A stretch of DNA of 64,000 nucleotides from Candidatus Pantoea varia (GTDB lineage Bacteria > Pseudomonadota > Gammaproteobacteria > Enterobacterales > Enterobacteriaceae). A program made the translations under genes and the position numbers. Location: assembly GCF_900115075.1 (NCBI RefSeq), contig NZ_FOVG01000001.1, forward strand, positions 1,488,001 to 1,552,000, given 5' to 3'. Shown piece after piece: positions 53,908 through 62,068 of this stretch; the stretch's first letter is position 1, and each line of letters starts with the position of its first letter. Under the pieces are notes generated by a model. It was not told the DNA's origin and made no database searches. It saw nothing but the letters and a program-made list of their open reading frames with translations.

Positions 53908-54471
53908 ATGCTGGCTTCAGCTATTACCCTGATGCGCGCTAAAGCCAATTTCGTGCATCAGTTTATCCGTAACCCTCGCAAGATGGGCAGCATCACGCCA
54001 TCGTCTGAGGCGTTGTGCCGTACCATGATCGCCTCGGTGGAATGGCCTGAAAAATTACGTATTGCCGAACTCGGGGCGGGAGATGGGGTGCTGACGCGGT
54101 GGATACTGGCGCAAATGTCACCTGACGCTACCCTGGATGCCTTTGAAATCAGCAGCACGCTGGCAGACAAACTTGTAGAGATGGACGATCCACGCATGAC
54201 TGTGCGCACCTGTTCCGCGGAGTATCTGAGCGGGGAGTATGATGTGATCTTCTCCGGCCTGCCGCTGTTGTCATTACCCCCTGAACTGCGTGAGGCGATT
54301 CTGCGTGCGGTCTATAACGCCCTCGGCCCGAACGGTGTGTTTGTACAGTTCCAGTACACCTCGCTGACCCAGCCTGACTTGTCGCGCTACTTCACCTGGG
54401 AGCGCCAGCGGGTGCTGAAAAACGTGCCCCCCGCCTGGGTCTATCGCTGTACGCGTCACTACGCGCCCTGA
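53908..54471 (+). CDS. SAM-dependent methyltransferase (phospholipid N-methyltransferase-like)
   Basis: The start is taken at ATG 53908, where GGAG sits 6 bases upstream; an ATG at 53902 is too close to that site. The product has 187 residues. An amphipathic N-terminus (LMRAKANFVHQFIRNPRKMG) precedes SAM-binding motif I IAELGAGDGVLTRWIL. It then shows DAFEISSTLADKL and a motif-IV-like DVIFSGLPLLSLP region. This layout matches short class I methyltransferases annotated as phospholipid N-methyltransferases or rRNA-dimethylase-like. The substrate is not certain. The 3' end overlaps the convergent amidotransferase gene by 13 bp. Confidence 0.78.
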   Translation: MLASAITLMRAKANFVHQFIRNPRKMGSITPSSEALCRTMIASVEWPEKLRIAELGAGDGVLTRWILAQMSPDATLDAFEISSTLADKLVEMDDPRMTVRTCSAEYLSGEYDVIFSGLPLLSLPPELREAILRAVYNALGPNGVFVQFQYTSLTQPDLSRYFTWERQRVLKNVPPAWVYRCTRHYAP

Positions 54472-55184
54472 GCACGCCCGACTGCCGGGCGCGTCTGTTG
54501 CCAGAACGTCACCAGCAACTCGCGCGCCCAGTCTTTCCCTTCAATCTCGTTTGCCCCATCCTCTGCGCAGCCCTGCGGCGTACAGACGTTCATGATGTGC
54601 CGTGAAAATTCGGGATGAAACTGTACTGAGAGCGCCTGCGGTGTATAGCGCACAATCTGGCAGCCATCGCGTGCAGACGCGGCCAGCACCTGCGCCTGAG
54701 GCGGCGCGCTGATAACCGACTGACGATGCGACAACCAGACGCTGAAATCCTGTGGCAGGTTTTGCAGCAGCGGATCGCGCTGCGCCTGAGCTGAGCAGCG
54801 AATCGGTAACAGACCACGCTCCCAGCCATTGGGGTTATCTGCCACTTCGCCGCCCAGCGCATAGGCCATCAGCTGATGACCATAGCAGACGCCCAGCAGC
54901 GGCAGATCATGATCAATCGCTGCCCGAATCCATGCGGCGCTGCGTTCGCTCCACTCAGCGTGATCGGTGACCATCGCCCAGGAACCGCTGAGGATCGCCC
55001 CGGATATCTGATCGAAATCGGGTAACGCCTCACCCAGATGGGGCCGGACAATCAGGTACGCATCAGGTTGCAGATCTAACGCGTCGATAAACCAGCGTGG
55101 CTGTTCACCAATCTCTGAGACGACGTTTGCGGGTGGGACTTCAAGCTGAATTAACGCAAGGGGTAAGGCGGACGTATGAGTCAT
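54459..55184 (-). CDS. Class I glutamine amidotransferase-like protein
   Basis: The 241-residue protein is a stand-alone GATase class I domain. It has the nucleophile elbow LLGVCYGHQLMAYALGG (Cys near residue 100) and the later His-Glu pair in VQFHPEFS (near 197), so the Cys-His-Glu triad is intact. Such proteins resemble the GuaA amidotransferase half and the gamma-glutamyl hydrolases of the YfeJ/YafJ kind. Substrate unknown. It is transcribed divergently from the EamA transporter gene. Confidence 0.85.
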   Translation of the reverse strand: MTHTSALPLALIQLEVPPANVVSEIGEQPRWFIDALDLQPDAYLIVRPHLGEALPDFDQISGAILSGSWAMVTDHAEWSERSAAWIRAAIDHDLPLLGVCYGHQLMAYALGGEVADNPNGWERGLLPIRCSAQAQRDPLLQNLPQDFSVWLSHRQSVISAPPQAQVLAASARDGCQIVRYTPQALSVQFHPEFSRHIMNVCTPQGCAEDGANEIEGKDWARELLVTFWQQTRPAVGRAQGA

Positions 55185-55356
55185 ACCGAATCGGTTCCTT
55201 TAAGAAGTCGTTTCAAATCAGTCTGCCAGCATCGCGCATGAAAGTCTCATCGGCCTGCGCGGCAATTGCAGAAAATTTGTCGCTGCGATTGGCTGGAATG
55301 CTGCTGTTCGTGTCATCATTAGCGGGCTAAGCAAAAATCATCGAAAGGATATTATC

Positions 55357-56241
55357 GTGGCTGTGCGGCATTTTTTTCTGATTCTGATGGTGGTTTCCAT
55401 CTGGGCCTTCAACAACGTTGCAGTGAAATGGGGCCTGCTGGAACTGCCGCCCCTGTTTCTGACGTTTATGAGATTTGTGGTCGTGGCCATCGTGCTGGTG
55501 CCGTTTTGCCGGATTAACCGTCAGCAGTTGCCCTGGCTGTTGCTGCTGGCGTTTACGTTCGGTTTTATGCACTTCTCGCTGCTGTTTGTCGGCCTGCGCT
55601 ACACCGATGCCGGCACGGGCGCCATTGTGGTGCAGCTGGGAACGCCGATTGCGATGCTGCTGGCGATGGTGGTGCTGAAAGAGAAACTGAAGCTGGTGCA
55701 GTTGCTGGGCATTATGATCTCGCTGAGCGGCGTGGTGGTGCTCTCCGGCAGCCCGACGATTCCGTCGTGGTGGGTGCTCTGCCTGCTGCTGTGCAGCGCC
55801 ACCGGTTGGGCCGTGAGTAACCTGATTGTGAAGAAGTCTCCGCCGATTAAACCGCTGACCATGACCGGATGGATTGCATTTCTGGCGATCCCGATCGTAG
55901 GCGCGTCCAGCTTTGTGATGGAGTCGAACCAGCTCTATGCCCTGCAGCATGCGGGCTGGCACGGCTGGTTTGCCATTCTCTACAGCGCCATCGCCTCGTC
56001 GATTGTGGCTTATACGCTGTGGTACATGATGCTGAAGAAATATAACGTCAATCTGATCATGCCCTACTCGCTGCTGACGCCGGTTTTATCGGTGGTGATG
56101 GGGATTGTGGTGCTGGGCGACAGCCTCAACAGCTTCAAGATTATCGGGGCATCCCTGGTGATCCTCGGCACGGCTATCGCGGTGATCAACCTGCGTAACC
56201 TGCGGATGCATGCCCGCTTCCCGCGCCTGCGGCGGCGTTAA
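55357..56241 (+). CDS. EamA/DMT-family membrane transporter
   Basis: The 294-residue protein begins at GTG 55357 behind an AAGGAT site. It has ten predicted membrane helices in two EamA repeats (about 5-135 and 145-280), with typical AFNNVAVKWGLLELPPLF in helix 1 and SIVAYTLWYMMLKKYNVNL in the second repeat. DMT transporters export amino acids, nucleosides or other small metabolites. No substrate can be assigned. The C-terminus is short and basic (RFPRLRRR). Confidence 0.88.
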   Translation: MAVRHFFLILMVVSIWAFNNVAVKWGLLELPPLFLTFMRFVVVAIVLVPFCRINRQQLPWLLLLAFTFGFMHFSLLFVGLRYTDAGTGAIVVQLGTPIAMLLAMVVLKEKLKLVQLLGIMISLSGVVVLSGSPTIPSWWVLCLLLCSATGWAVSNLIVKKSPPIKPLTMTGWIAFLAIPIVGASSFVMESNQLYALQHAGWHGWFAILYSAIASSIVAYTLWYMMLKKYNVNLIMPYSLLTPVLSVVMGIVVLGDSLNSFKIIGASLVILGTAIAVINLRNLRMHARFPRLRRR

Positions 56242-56287
56242 TCCTGCGTGCTATGCTTGAGAAATAACCTTTCTCAGGGAGCACAAC

Positions 56288-57667
56288 ATGGACTCAACGC
56301 TCGCCGCCTCTCTCTGGCAGCAGATGCAACAGGGATTGCGGGATCGCGACGACGCCTTGCCTCTTCCGGCTTTCGTTGATCGCGCCACCTTCTCTTCTGC
56401 CTATGCCGTCAGTGAACTGGCGGCCACCAGCATCGGTCTGGCGACCCAGGCTGCCGCTGCACTCATTGCCCTATCCCGCCCTGAATTTCCCTCTCCCCCC
56501 ACCACCGTCAATGTGCGTCTGGCGTCGCGCTGGTTTCAGCAGAGCTTTCACCCGCTGAACCGCGCTGCGCCCGCAATGTGGGATGCGTTTGCCGGTGACT
56601 ATCGCAGCCGCGATGGCTGGATCCGCCTGCACACCAATGCCGCACATCACCGGCTGGCGATGGAGCAGGTGCTGGGCGCGCACGCCGATCGCGCGGCGCT
56701 GGCGCAGCACGTCCAGCAATGGCAGGCCAGCGAGCTGGAGCAGGCGATTATTGATGCCGGTGGCTGTGCCGCAGAAATGCGCAGCGCTGCGGCCTGGCAG
56801 CAGCACCCTCAGGGCAAGGCCGTGCAGCATGAACCGTTGTTTGGCTGGCAGACTACCCAGCCTGCTGCTGCGCCGGAGTGGCCGCTGGCCAGAGCGCGTC
56901 CGTTGATGGGTATTAAAGTACTGGATCTGACGCGGATTATTGCCGGTCCGGTCGCCACCCGATTTCTTGCCAGCCAGGGCGCCAGCGTGCTGCGCATCGA
57001 TCCCCCCGGCTGGCAGGAGCCGACGCTGGATGAGGAGATGAGCTGCGGTAAGCGTCGTGCAGTGCTCGATCTGACTCAACCCACCGATCGCGAGCAGTTT
57101 ATTCGTCTGCTGCGTGAAGCGGACGTGCTGGTGCATGGCTATCGGGCGGATGCGCTTGAGCGGCTCGGGTTTGATGCGGAGACTCTTCAGTTACTCTCAC
57201 CCGGACTGATCGATGCCGGTCTGAATGCCTGGGGCTGGCAGGGTCCGTGGCGCAACCGCCGTGGCTTTGACAGTCTGGTGCAGATGGGATGCGGGATTGC
57301 CGAACGGGGGATGCAGTGGCAGCAGAGCGACAAACCAGTTCCGCTGCCGGTGCAGGCGCTGGATCATGCCAGCGGCTATCTGCTGGCGGCGGCAGTACTG
57401 GAGGGTTTGCGGCGACGTATCACTGAGGGGCACGGCAGCCAGGTCAGGCTATCGCTGGCACGCACGGCGTGGTTGTTGCAGCAGCACCCCGCCGGTCAGC
57501 ACGCAGGCTCCGGCATTGTGCCGCAGGTTAGAGACAACCAGCCCTGTTACGAATTGACGCCGTGGGGATTTGGCGTGAGGCTCAAGGCGGCCGCCTGGCT
57601 GCCCGGCACCCCGCAGATCTTTGCGACGCCAGGCTGTACGCCGGGAACGCACCCGGCGATGTGGTAA
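56288..57667 (+). CDS. Family III CoA-transferase (CaiB/BaiF type)
   Basis: The 459-residue protein starts after a GGGAG site. The recognisable CoA-transferase part begins at about residue 209 (GIKVLDLTRIIAGPVATRFL), with VLRIDPPGW, CGKRRAVLDL and HGYRADALERLGFD following. The N-terminal half is a degenerate counterpart of the same fold, giving a long version seen in Enterobacterales and Pseudomonas. Members move CoA between acyl groups. No partner gene is adjacent, so the substrate is unknown. It ends one base before the convergent ycdY. Confidence 0.85.
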   Translation: MDSTLAASLWQQMQQGLRDRDDALPLPAFVDRATFSSAYAVSELAATSIGLATQAAAALIALSRPEFPSPPTTVNVRLASRWFQQSFHPLNRAAPAMWDAFAGDYRSRDGWIRLHTNAAHHRLAMEQVLGAHADRAALAQHVQQWQASELEQAIIDAGGCAAEMRSAAAWQQHPQGKAVQHEPLFGWQTTQPAAAPEWPLARARPLMGIKVLDLTRIIAGPVATRFLASQGASVLRIDPPGWQEPTLDEEMSCGKRRAVLDLTQPTDREQFIRLLREADVLVHGYRADALERLGFDAETLQLLSPGLIDAGLNAWGWQGPWRNRRGFDSLVQMGCGIAERGMQWQQSDKPVPLPVQALDHASGYLLAAAVLEGLRRRITEGHGSQVRLSLARTAWLLQQHPAGQHAGSGIVPQVRDNQPCYELTPWGFGVRLKAAAWLPGTPQIFATPGCTPGTHPAMW

Positions 57668-57668
57668 A

Positions 57669-58235
57669 TCAGGCTTCAGGCGTTTCTTCGCTGCTATCCA
57701 GCAGTTCGTTGTACATCGCCTGAATCGCTTCGCGGCTCAGCATCGCCAGGGTGCGATAGAACGCGGTGGTCGCGTGCGCTTCCACTTTGCCCAGAAACGT
57801 ACCGCACCACGGCAGCAGGTACTCTTCAAACAGCGCCATTTGCGCTGCGCTCTCATCTTCCGCGGACTGATCTTCCAGCCATGACGCAGCCAGCAGCAAC
57901 ACACCAAAATGGTCAGCAGGCGCATCGCTTAGCGGCATGCCACGTGAAGTTAAGAAGGCACGTACCTCGGGCTCAGTTTTGCCTTCCGGCCACTGTGACG
58001 CGTACGGCGGCACATTACAGTCGCTGCCAACAAACAGCGCGTTGTAATCGGCGGCCAGTGCCTGGGGATCGCTGTTCTGTTGCAGACGTGTCAGCAGCTC
58101 ATCCTGCTCCAGCGGCCACTGCGACTGCAGTTTGCCTTCACGCAGCAGCGTAAAAAGCGGCACCAGCAGCGGATCCTGCGGCTGACGATTAAACAGTGAG
58201 CCGATCACGCGGCACAGAATGGAAAACTCATTCAT
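57669..58235 (-). CDS. ycdY: TorD/DmsD-family chaperone YcdY
   Basis: The 188-residue all-helical protein matches E. coli YcdY in size and context. It has an early FSILCRVIGSLFNRQP, ADYNALFVGSDCNVPPYASQ and DHFGVLLLAASWLED blocks of the TorD/DmsD fold. In E. coli it helps metal loading or activity of YcdX, and both affect swarming. Here it directly follows ycdX, 27 bp away, in the order ghrA-ycdX-ycdY. Confidence 0.92.
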   Translation of the reverse strand: MNEFSILCRVIGSLFNRQPQDPLLVPLFTLLREGKLQSQWPLEQDELLTRLQQNSDPQALAADYNALFVGSDCNVPPYASQWPEGKTEPEVRAFLTSRGMPLSDAPADHFGVLLLAASWLEDQSAEDESAAQMALFEEYLLPWCGTFLGKVEAHATTAFYRTLAMLSREAIQAMYNELLDSSEETPEA

Positions 58236-58262
58236 GAGTCAGATTTCCTTGAGGCAGGTAAA

Positions 58263-59000
58263 TTAAAAGTCAGCCAGTTCAGCAATAGGTTTGCCACTAC
58301 GCATTTCCAGAAAGTCGAGCAGACGACGCGGCGTGACATTTAACACCCGATCCTCGGGAAAATCCACCTCGCGAGCAATTCGCAGGCAGTGATCGAAATG
58401 ACCGAGTGTGAAAGCCGTATGGGAATCGGAGCCAAACGCCAGTCGTCCTCCGGCATCGCGCACGGCGGCGGCGATAGCCCGGCAGTTCGGTTCACTGCCT
58501 GGACGCGAGTGCGTAAAGGAGGAGTTATTCAGCTCCAGCGCCACATTGTAGTGGGCGGCGGCCTCGGCAATCGCCGGTATATCGACCGGGAATTTCGGGT
58601 TGCCCGGATGGCTGATGATATGAACCAGCCCACCTGCCATGGCGGCGATCATCGCGTCAGTGTGATGCTTTCTGTCGCGCGGCGCATAAACCGGTTCGTG
58701 AAAACCGGCGACGATCAAATCCAGCGCATCGAGCATCGGGCCGGAACAGTCGATCTCGCCCTGCTGGTTTTTAATATTGGCTTCGATGCCGCGCAGAATC
58801 CCTACACCATCAATAACACGCGGCCAGACGCGCATATTAATAAAGTGCCAGTAGTGCGGTGCGTCGGCCATATCGGGACCGTGATCGGTAATGGCAAACA
58901 GTTTCAGGCCGGTTTGCTTCGCCTGAGTCACGTAATCGTGCAGCGTGCTGTAAGCATGCGTGCTGGCGATGGTGTGCATATGCAGATCTACCGGATACAT
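58263..59000 (-). CDS. ycdX: PHP-domain phosphatase YcdX
   Basis: The 245-residue protein is a PHP phosphoesterase with a trinuclear zinc site. Ligand motifs are visible as VDLHMHT (His7, His9), ITDHGPDM (near 39), [13 protein letters not shown] and FGSDSHTAF. It is cytoplasmic and belongs to the conserved ghrA-ycdX-ycdY block. E. coli YcdX has phosphatase activity on small phosphoesters, with an unclear natural substrate. Confidence 0.94.
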   Translation of the reverse strand: MYPVDLHMHTIASTHAYSTLHDYVTQAKQTGLKLFAITDHGPDMADAPHYWHFINMRVWPRVIDGVGILRGIEANIKNQQGEIDCSGPMLDALDLIVAGFHEPVYAPRDRKHHTDAMIAAMAGGLVHIISHPGNPKFPVDIPAIAEAAAHYNVALELNNSSFTHSRPGSEPNCRAIAAAVRDAGGRLAFGSDSHTAFTLGHFDHCLRIAREVDFPEDRVLNVTPRRLLDFLEMRSGKPIAELADF

Positions 59001-59039
59001 CCTCTTCTCCTGCTGAGTGCCCCTGACGGGGCCGGTTCA

Positions 59040-59981
59040 TTAATAGCCGCGCTGACGATCCACCCTGCCCTGCGGCGGCTCGCCTGCCTGATCCTGGTGG
59101 ATGGCGCGGGCGATGTAGTCGATAGCTTCGTCGATCAAGGTTACCGCCGCATTATGGGGGGTGATCGTGACACGCGGATGTGACCAGAGCGGATGCGCCT
59201 CCGGCAGTGGTTCAACCTGAAACACATCCAGCGCCGCCGCTTTCAGCTGACCGCTATTAAGCGCGGCCAGCAGATCGTCTTCCACCACCTGCGCGCCACG
59301 CGCGATGTTGAGGAAGAACGCGCCGTGCGGCAGCTGCTGTAAAAAGTGGTGGTCGATAAGATTGATGGTCTCGTGCGTGCTTGGCAGCAGATTGATCACC
59401 ACCCGCGTCTCCTGCAGAAAGGCAGGCAAGGCATCGCGTCCGGCAAAGCTGGTCACGCCGTCGATCGCTTTCGGTGAGCGGCTCCAGACGCGCAGCGGGA
59501 ATCCCCACGGTTTCAGGCTCTCCACCACACTTTGTCCCAGTACGCCCGCGCCCAGAATGCCGATGGTGAACTCTTCACGCGTGTAAGCGGGCAGTGGCTG
59601 CCAGCACTGTTGCTGCTGCTGAAGACGGTAGTCGTCAAAACGACGGAACCAGCTCAGCACGCTATGCACCGCATACTCCTGCATCTGCCGCGCCATCCCG
59701 GTATCTTCCAGCCGGTAAAGCGGCACGCTGTCGGGCAGCATCTCAGGATGCTGCTGGAGCTGTTTCAGAATCTCGTCAACGCCTGCACCCAGCGCAAAGA
59801 CGCCGCGCAGTGTGGCGCGGCCCTGCAGCATCTCTGTGGGCGGGGAACGGACCAGCGCATAATCAGCCGGACCGTCGTCGCCTGGCTGCCAGGCACGCAC
59901 CCGCGCCTGGGGCAGACGCTGTTGTAAACCGTTAATCCAGGCCGCTGCAGACTGCGACGGGTGATACCAGATGATCTCCAT
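59040..59981 (-). CDS. ghrA: Glyoxylate/hydroxypyruvate reductase A
   Basis: From ATG at 59981 the enzyme has 313 residues, as in E. coli GhrA (312); the 36-codon extension upstream is rejected. It is a D-isomer 2-hydroxyacid dehydrogenase with the nucleotide-binding loop [13 protein letters not shown] (near 139), the catalytic Arg in NIARGAQVV, the Glu region [11 protein letters not shown] and the catalytic His in ITPHNAAV. It reduces glyoxylate and hydroxypyruvate with NADPH. The upstream region (59982-60191) is shared with the divergent treA. Confidence 0.94.
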   Translation of the reverse strand: MEIIWYHPSQSAAAWINGLQQRLPQARVRAWQPGDDGPADYALVRSPPTEMLQGRATLRGVFALGAGVDEILKQLQQHPEMLPDSVPLYRLEDTGMARQMQEYAVHSVLSWFRRFDDYRLQQQQQCWQPLPAYTREEFTIGILGAGVLGQSVVESLKPWGFPLRVWSRSPKAIDGVTSFAGRDALPAFLQETRVVINLLPSTHETINLIDHHFLQQLPHGAFFLNIARGAQVVEDDLLAALNSGQLKAAALDVFQVEPLPEAHPLWSHPRVTITPHNAAVTLIDEAIDYIARAIHQDQAGEPPQGRVDRQRGY

Positions 59982-60191
59982 CCTGCTCTCCTTTTTTTCT
60001 TTCAGCGTCGGGGAAAAGCGGAGTGAGAGCAAGAAAAAACCGGCGTGATAAAGCGGTTTTTTCCATAAAAATAATTCCCGTGGCTTCACATTTCCGGCTC
60101 GCTTCAGGGTGAAGTGGTCAGATAAGGTCTAAAGTTGGTCCTGTGGTCAATGCGTTACGCGTGGCCGCATTTCGGACAAGGAGAAAAACCG

Positions 60192-61877
60192 ATGACAAAA
60201 ATTGAGGTAAACGCCGACTCACGGCGTCAGCGTTATGCGCCCTTTCTGCTCACGTTGCTGCTGAGCGTACCCGCTTTCACCACCCATGCCGACGACAACA
60301 GCCGCATGCTGAATAATCAGCCGCAGCCGCCGGACGTTCGTTTAGGGCCGCTGTTTAACGCCGTGCAACAGGCGAAGTTCTATCCCGATCAAAAGACCTT
60401 TGCGGATGCGGTACCGAAATTCGATCCCGCCTCGATTCTTGCCGACTGGCAGATGCAGAAGAAACAGCGCAACTTCGATCTGAAGCATTTTGTTGATACC
60501 AACTTTACCCTGCCCGCTGCCGGTGACAAATATGTGCCGCCCGCCGGACAAAACCTGCGTGAACACATTGATGGCCTGTGGCCTGTGCTGACCCGCACCA
60601 CCAGCAGCGTTGGTCAGTATGATTCGCTGCTGCCGTTGCCTAAGCCCTATGTGGTGCCAGGCGGGCGTTTCCGCGAAGTCTATTACTGGGACAGCTACTT
60701 CACCATGCTGGGGCTGGCCGAGAGCGGACACTGGGACAAAGTGCAGGATATGACGGATAACTTCGCTTCACTCCTTGACCGTTATGGCCACATCCCTAAC
60801 GGCAACCGCAGCTACTACCTGAGTCGTTCACAGCCGCCGTTCTTCAGCCTGATGGTCGATCTGCTGGCGACGCACGATGACGGAAAAGCCTATACCCGCT
60901 ACCTGCCGCAGTTGCAGAAAGAGTATGACTACTGGATGGCCGACAGCGATAAAGTCGCAGCAGGTTCAGCCAGCAAGCGGGTGATTAAGCTGGCGGACGG
61001 GTCGCTGCTCAACCGTTACTGGGATGCACGCGACGTGCCACGCACCGAATCCTGGATGGATGACATTGCTACCGCGCAGAAAGCACCGCAGCGCAACAAA
61101 GCTGAACTCTATCGCGAGCTGCGTTCCGGTGCGGCGTCGGGCTGGGATTTCAGTTCGCGCTGGTTTACCGATGCGCACAATCTGTCGACAATCCGCACCA
61201 CACAGCTGGCCCCGGTTGACCTTAACAGCCTGATGTTCCATCTGGAGCAGACGCTGTCGAAAGGCTACCAGATGAACAAGCAGAGCGATCTGGCGAAGCA
61301 GTTTGCCGATCGCGCGGAGAAGCGCCAGGCAGCGATCAACCGCTATCTGTGGGACAGCAAACAGAACTGGTATGCTGACTATGACTGGCAGAAAAAGCAG
61401 GTCCATCCGCAACTGACGGCGGCCGCCCTGTTCCCGCTCTACCTGCAGGTCGCCAGCGATAAGCAGGCTGAAAGCACCGCCAGCGCGGTCGAAAAACAGC
61501 TGCTGAAACCTGGCGGTCTGGTGACCACCACCGTGAACAACGGCCAGCAGTGGGACGCGCCGAATGGCTGGGCACCGCTGCAGTGGGTTGCCGTGGAAGG
61601 TCTGGAGCACTACAACCAGCCGAAACTGGCGAAAGAGGTCGGCTTACGCTTCCTGCAAAATGTCCAGAACACCTATGACCGTGAGCATAAGCTGGTTGAG
61701 AAGTATGTCGTAGATGGCAAAAATCTTGGCGGCGGTGGCGGCGGTGAGTATCCGCTGCAGGATGGCTTTGGCTGGACCAACGGCGTCACGCTGAAACTGC
61801 TGGATAAGTACTGCCCGAAAGATAAAACCTGTAACAGCGCCCACGATATTCCTCAGGCATCTGCCTCACAAAACTGA
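60192..61877 (+). CDS. treA: Periplasmic trehalase TreA
   Basis: From ATG at 60192 (AAGGAG site 8 bases upstream) the enzyme has 561 residues, close to E. coli TreA. A signal peptide spans about residues 1-34 ([17 protein letters not shown]). The two GH37 trehalase signatures are [15 protein letters not shown] (near 154) and [13 protein letters not shown] (near 457), and a Gly-rich [14 protein letters not shown] end carries the other acid region. It splits trehalose to glucose in the periplasm, allowing use of trehalose as carbon source under osmotic stress. A hairpin follows the gene. Confidence 0.95.
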   Translation: MTKIEVNADSRRQRYAPFLLTLLLSVPAFTTHADDNSRMLNNQPQPPDVRLGPLFNAVQQAKFYPDQKTFADAVPKFDPASILADWQMQKKQRNFDLKHFVDTNFTLPAAGDKYVPPAGQNLREHIDGLWPVLTRTTSSVGQYDSLLPLPKPYVVPGGRFREVYYWDSYFTMLGLAESGHWDKVQDMTDNFASLLDRYGHIPNGNRSYYLSRSQPPFFSLMVDLLATHDDGKAYTRYLPQLQKEYDYWMADSDKVAAGSASKRVIKLADGSLLNRYWDARDVPRTESWMDDIATAQKAPQRNKAELYRELRSGAASGWDFSSRWFTDAHNLSTIRTTQLAPVDLNSLMFHLEQTLSKGYQMNKQSDLAKQFADRAEKRQAAINRYLWDSKQNWYADYDWQKKQVHPQLTAAALFPLYLQVASDKQAESTASAVEKQLLKPGGLVTTTVNNGQQWDAPNGWAPLQWVAVEGLEHYNQPKLAKEVGLRFLQNVQNTYDREHKLVEKYVVDGKNLGGGGGGEYPLQDGFGWTNGVTLKLLDKYCPKDKTCNSAHDIPQASASQN

Positions 61878-61885
61878 TCCACTCT

Positions 61886-61914
61886 GGATACCTCTGGCAC
61901 CGCCGGAGGTATCC
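61886..61914 (+). terminator. Hairpin after treA
   Basis: GGATACCTC (61886-61894) and GAGGTATCC (61906-61914) form a perfect 9-bp stem around an 11-base loop, 8 bases past the stop codon. The following T-tract is weak, so it is a likely but not strong terminator. Confidence 0.6.
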
Positions 61915-61975
61915 GCACCTCATTTCAGCGAATTTTACTTGACCTTCTTACATCAACAGGCAAAATTGCAGCCAA

Positions 61976-62021
61976 TTTACAAAAGGTAATAGTTCTCATT
62001 ATGATAATGAGATTGCCTATC
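61976..62021 (+). promoter_or_regulatory. Fur-box-like palindrome overlapping a candidate promoter of the TonB receptor gene
   Basis: TTTACA (61976-61981) and TATGAT (62000-62005), 18 bases apart, form a reasonable sigma-70 promoter. A perfect 19-bp palindrome, TCTCATTAT-G-ATAATGAGA (61994-62012), covers the -10 box. The overlapping window 62003-62021 matches the classical Fur consensus at 14 of 19 positions by hand count. Fur with iron would therefore block this promoter, as expected for a siderophore receptor. Confidence 0.75.
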
Positions 62022-62068
62022 AATAATTTTATTCACCTGCCTGAACCTTTGCCAAGAAAGGAATTTTG

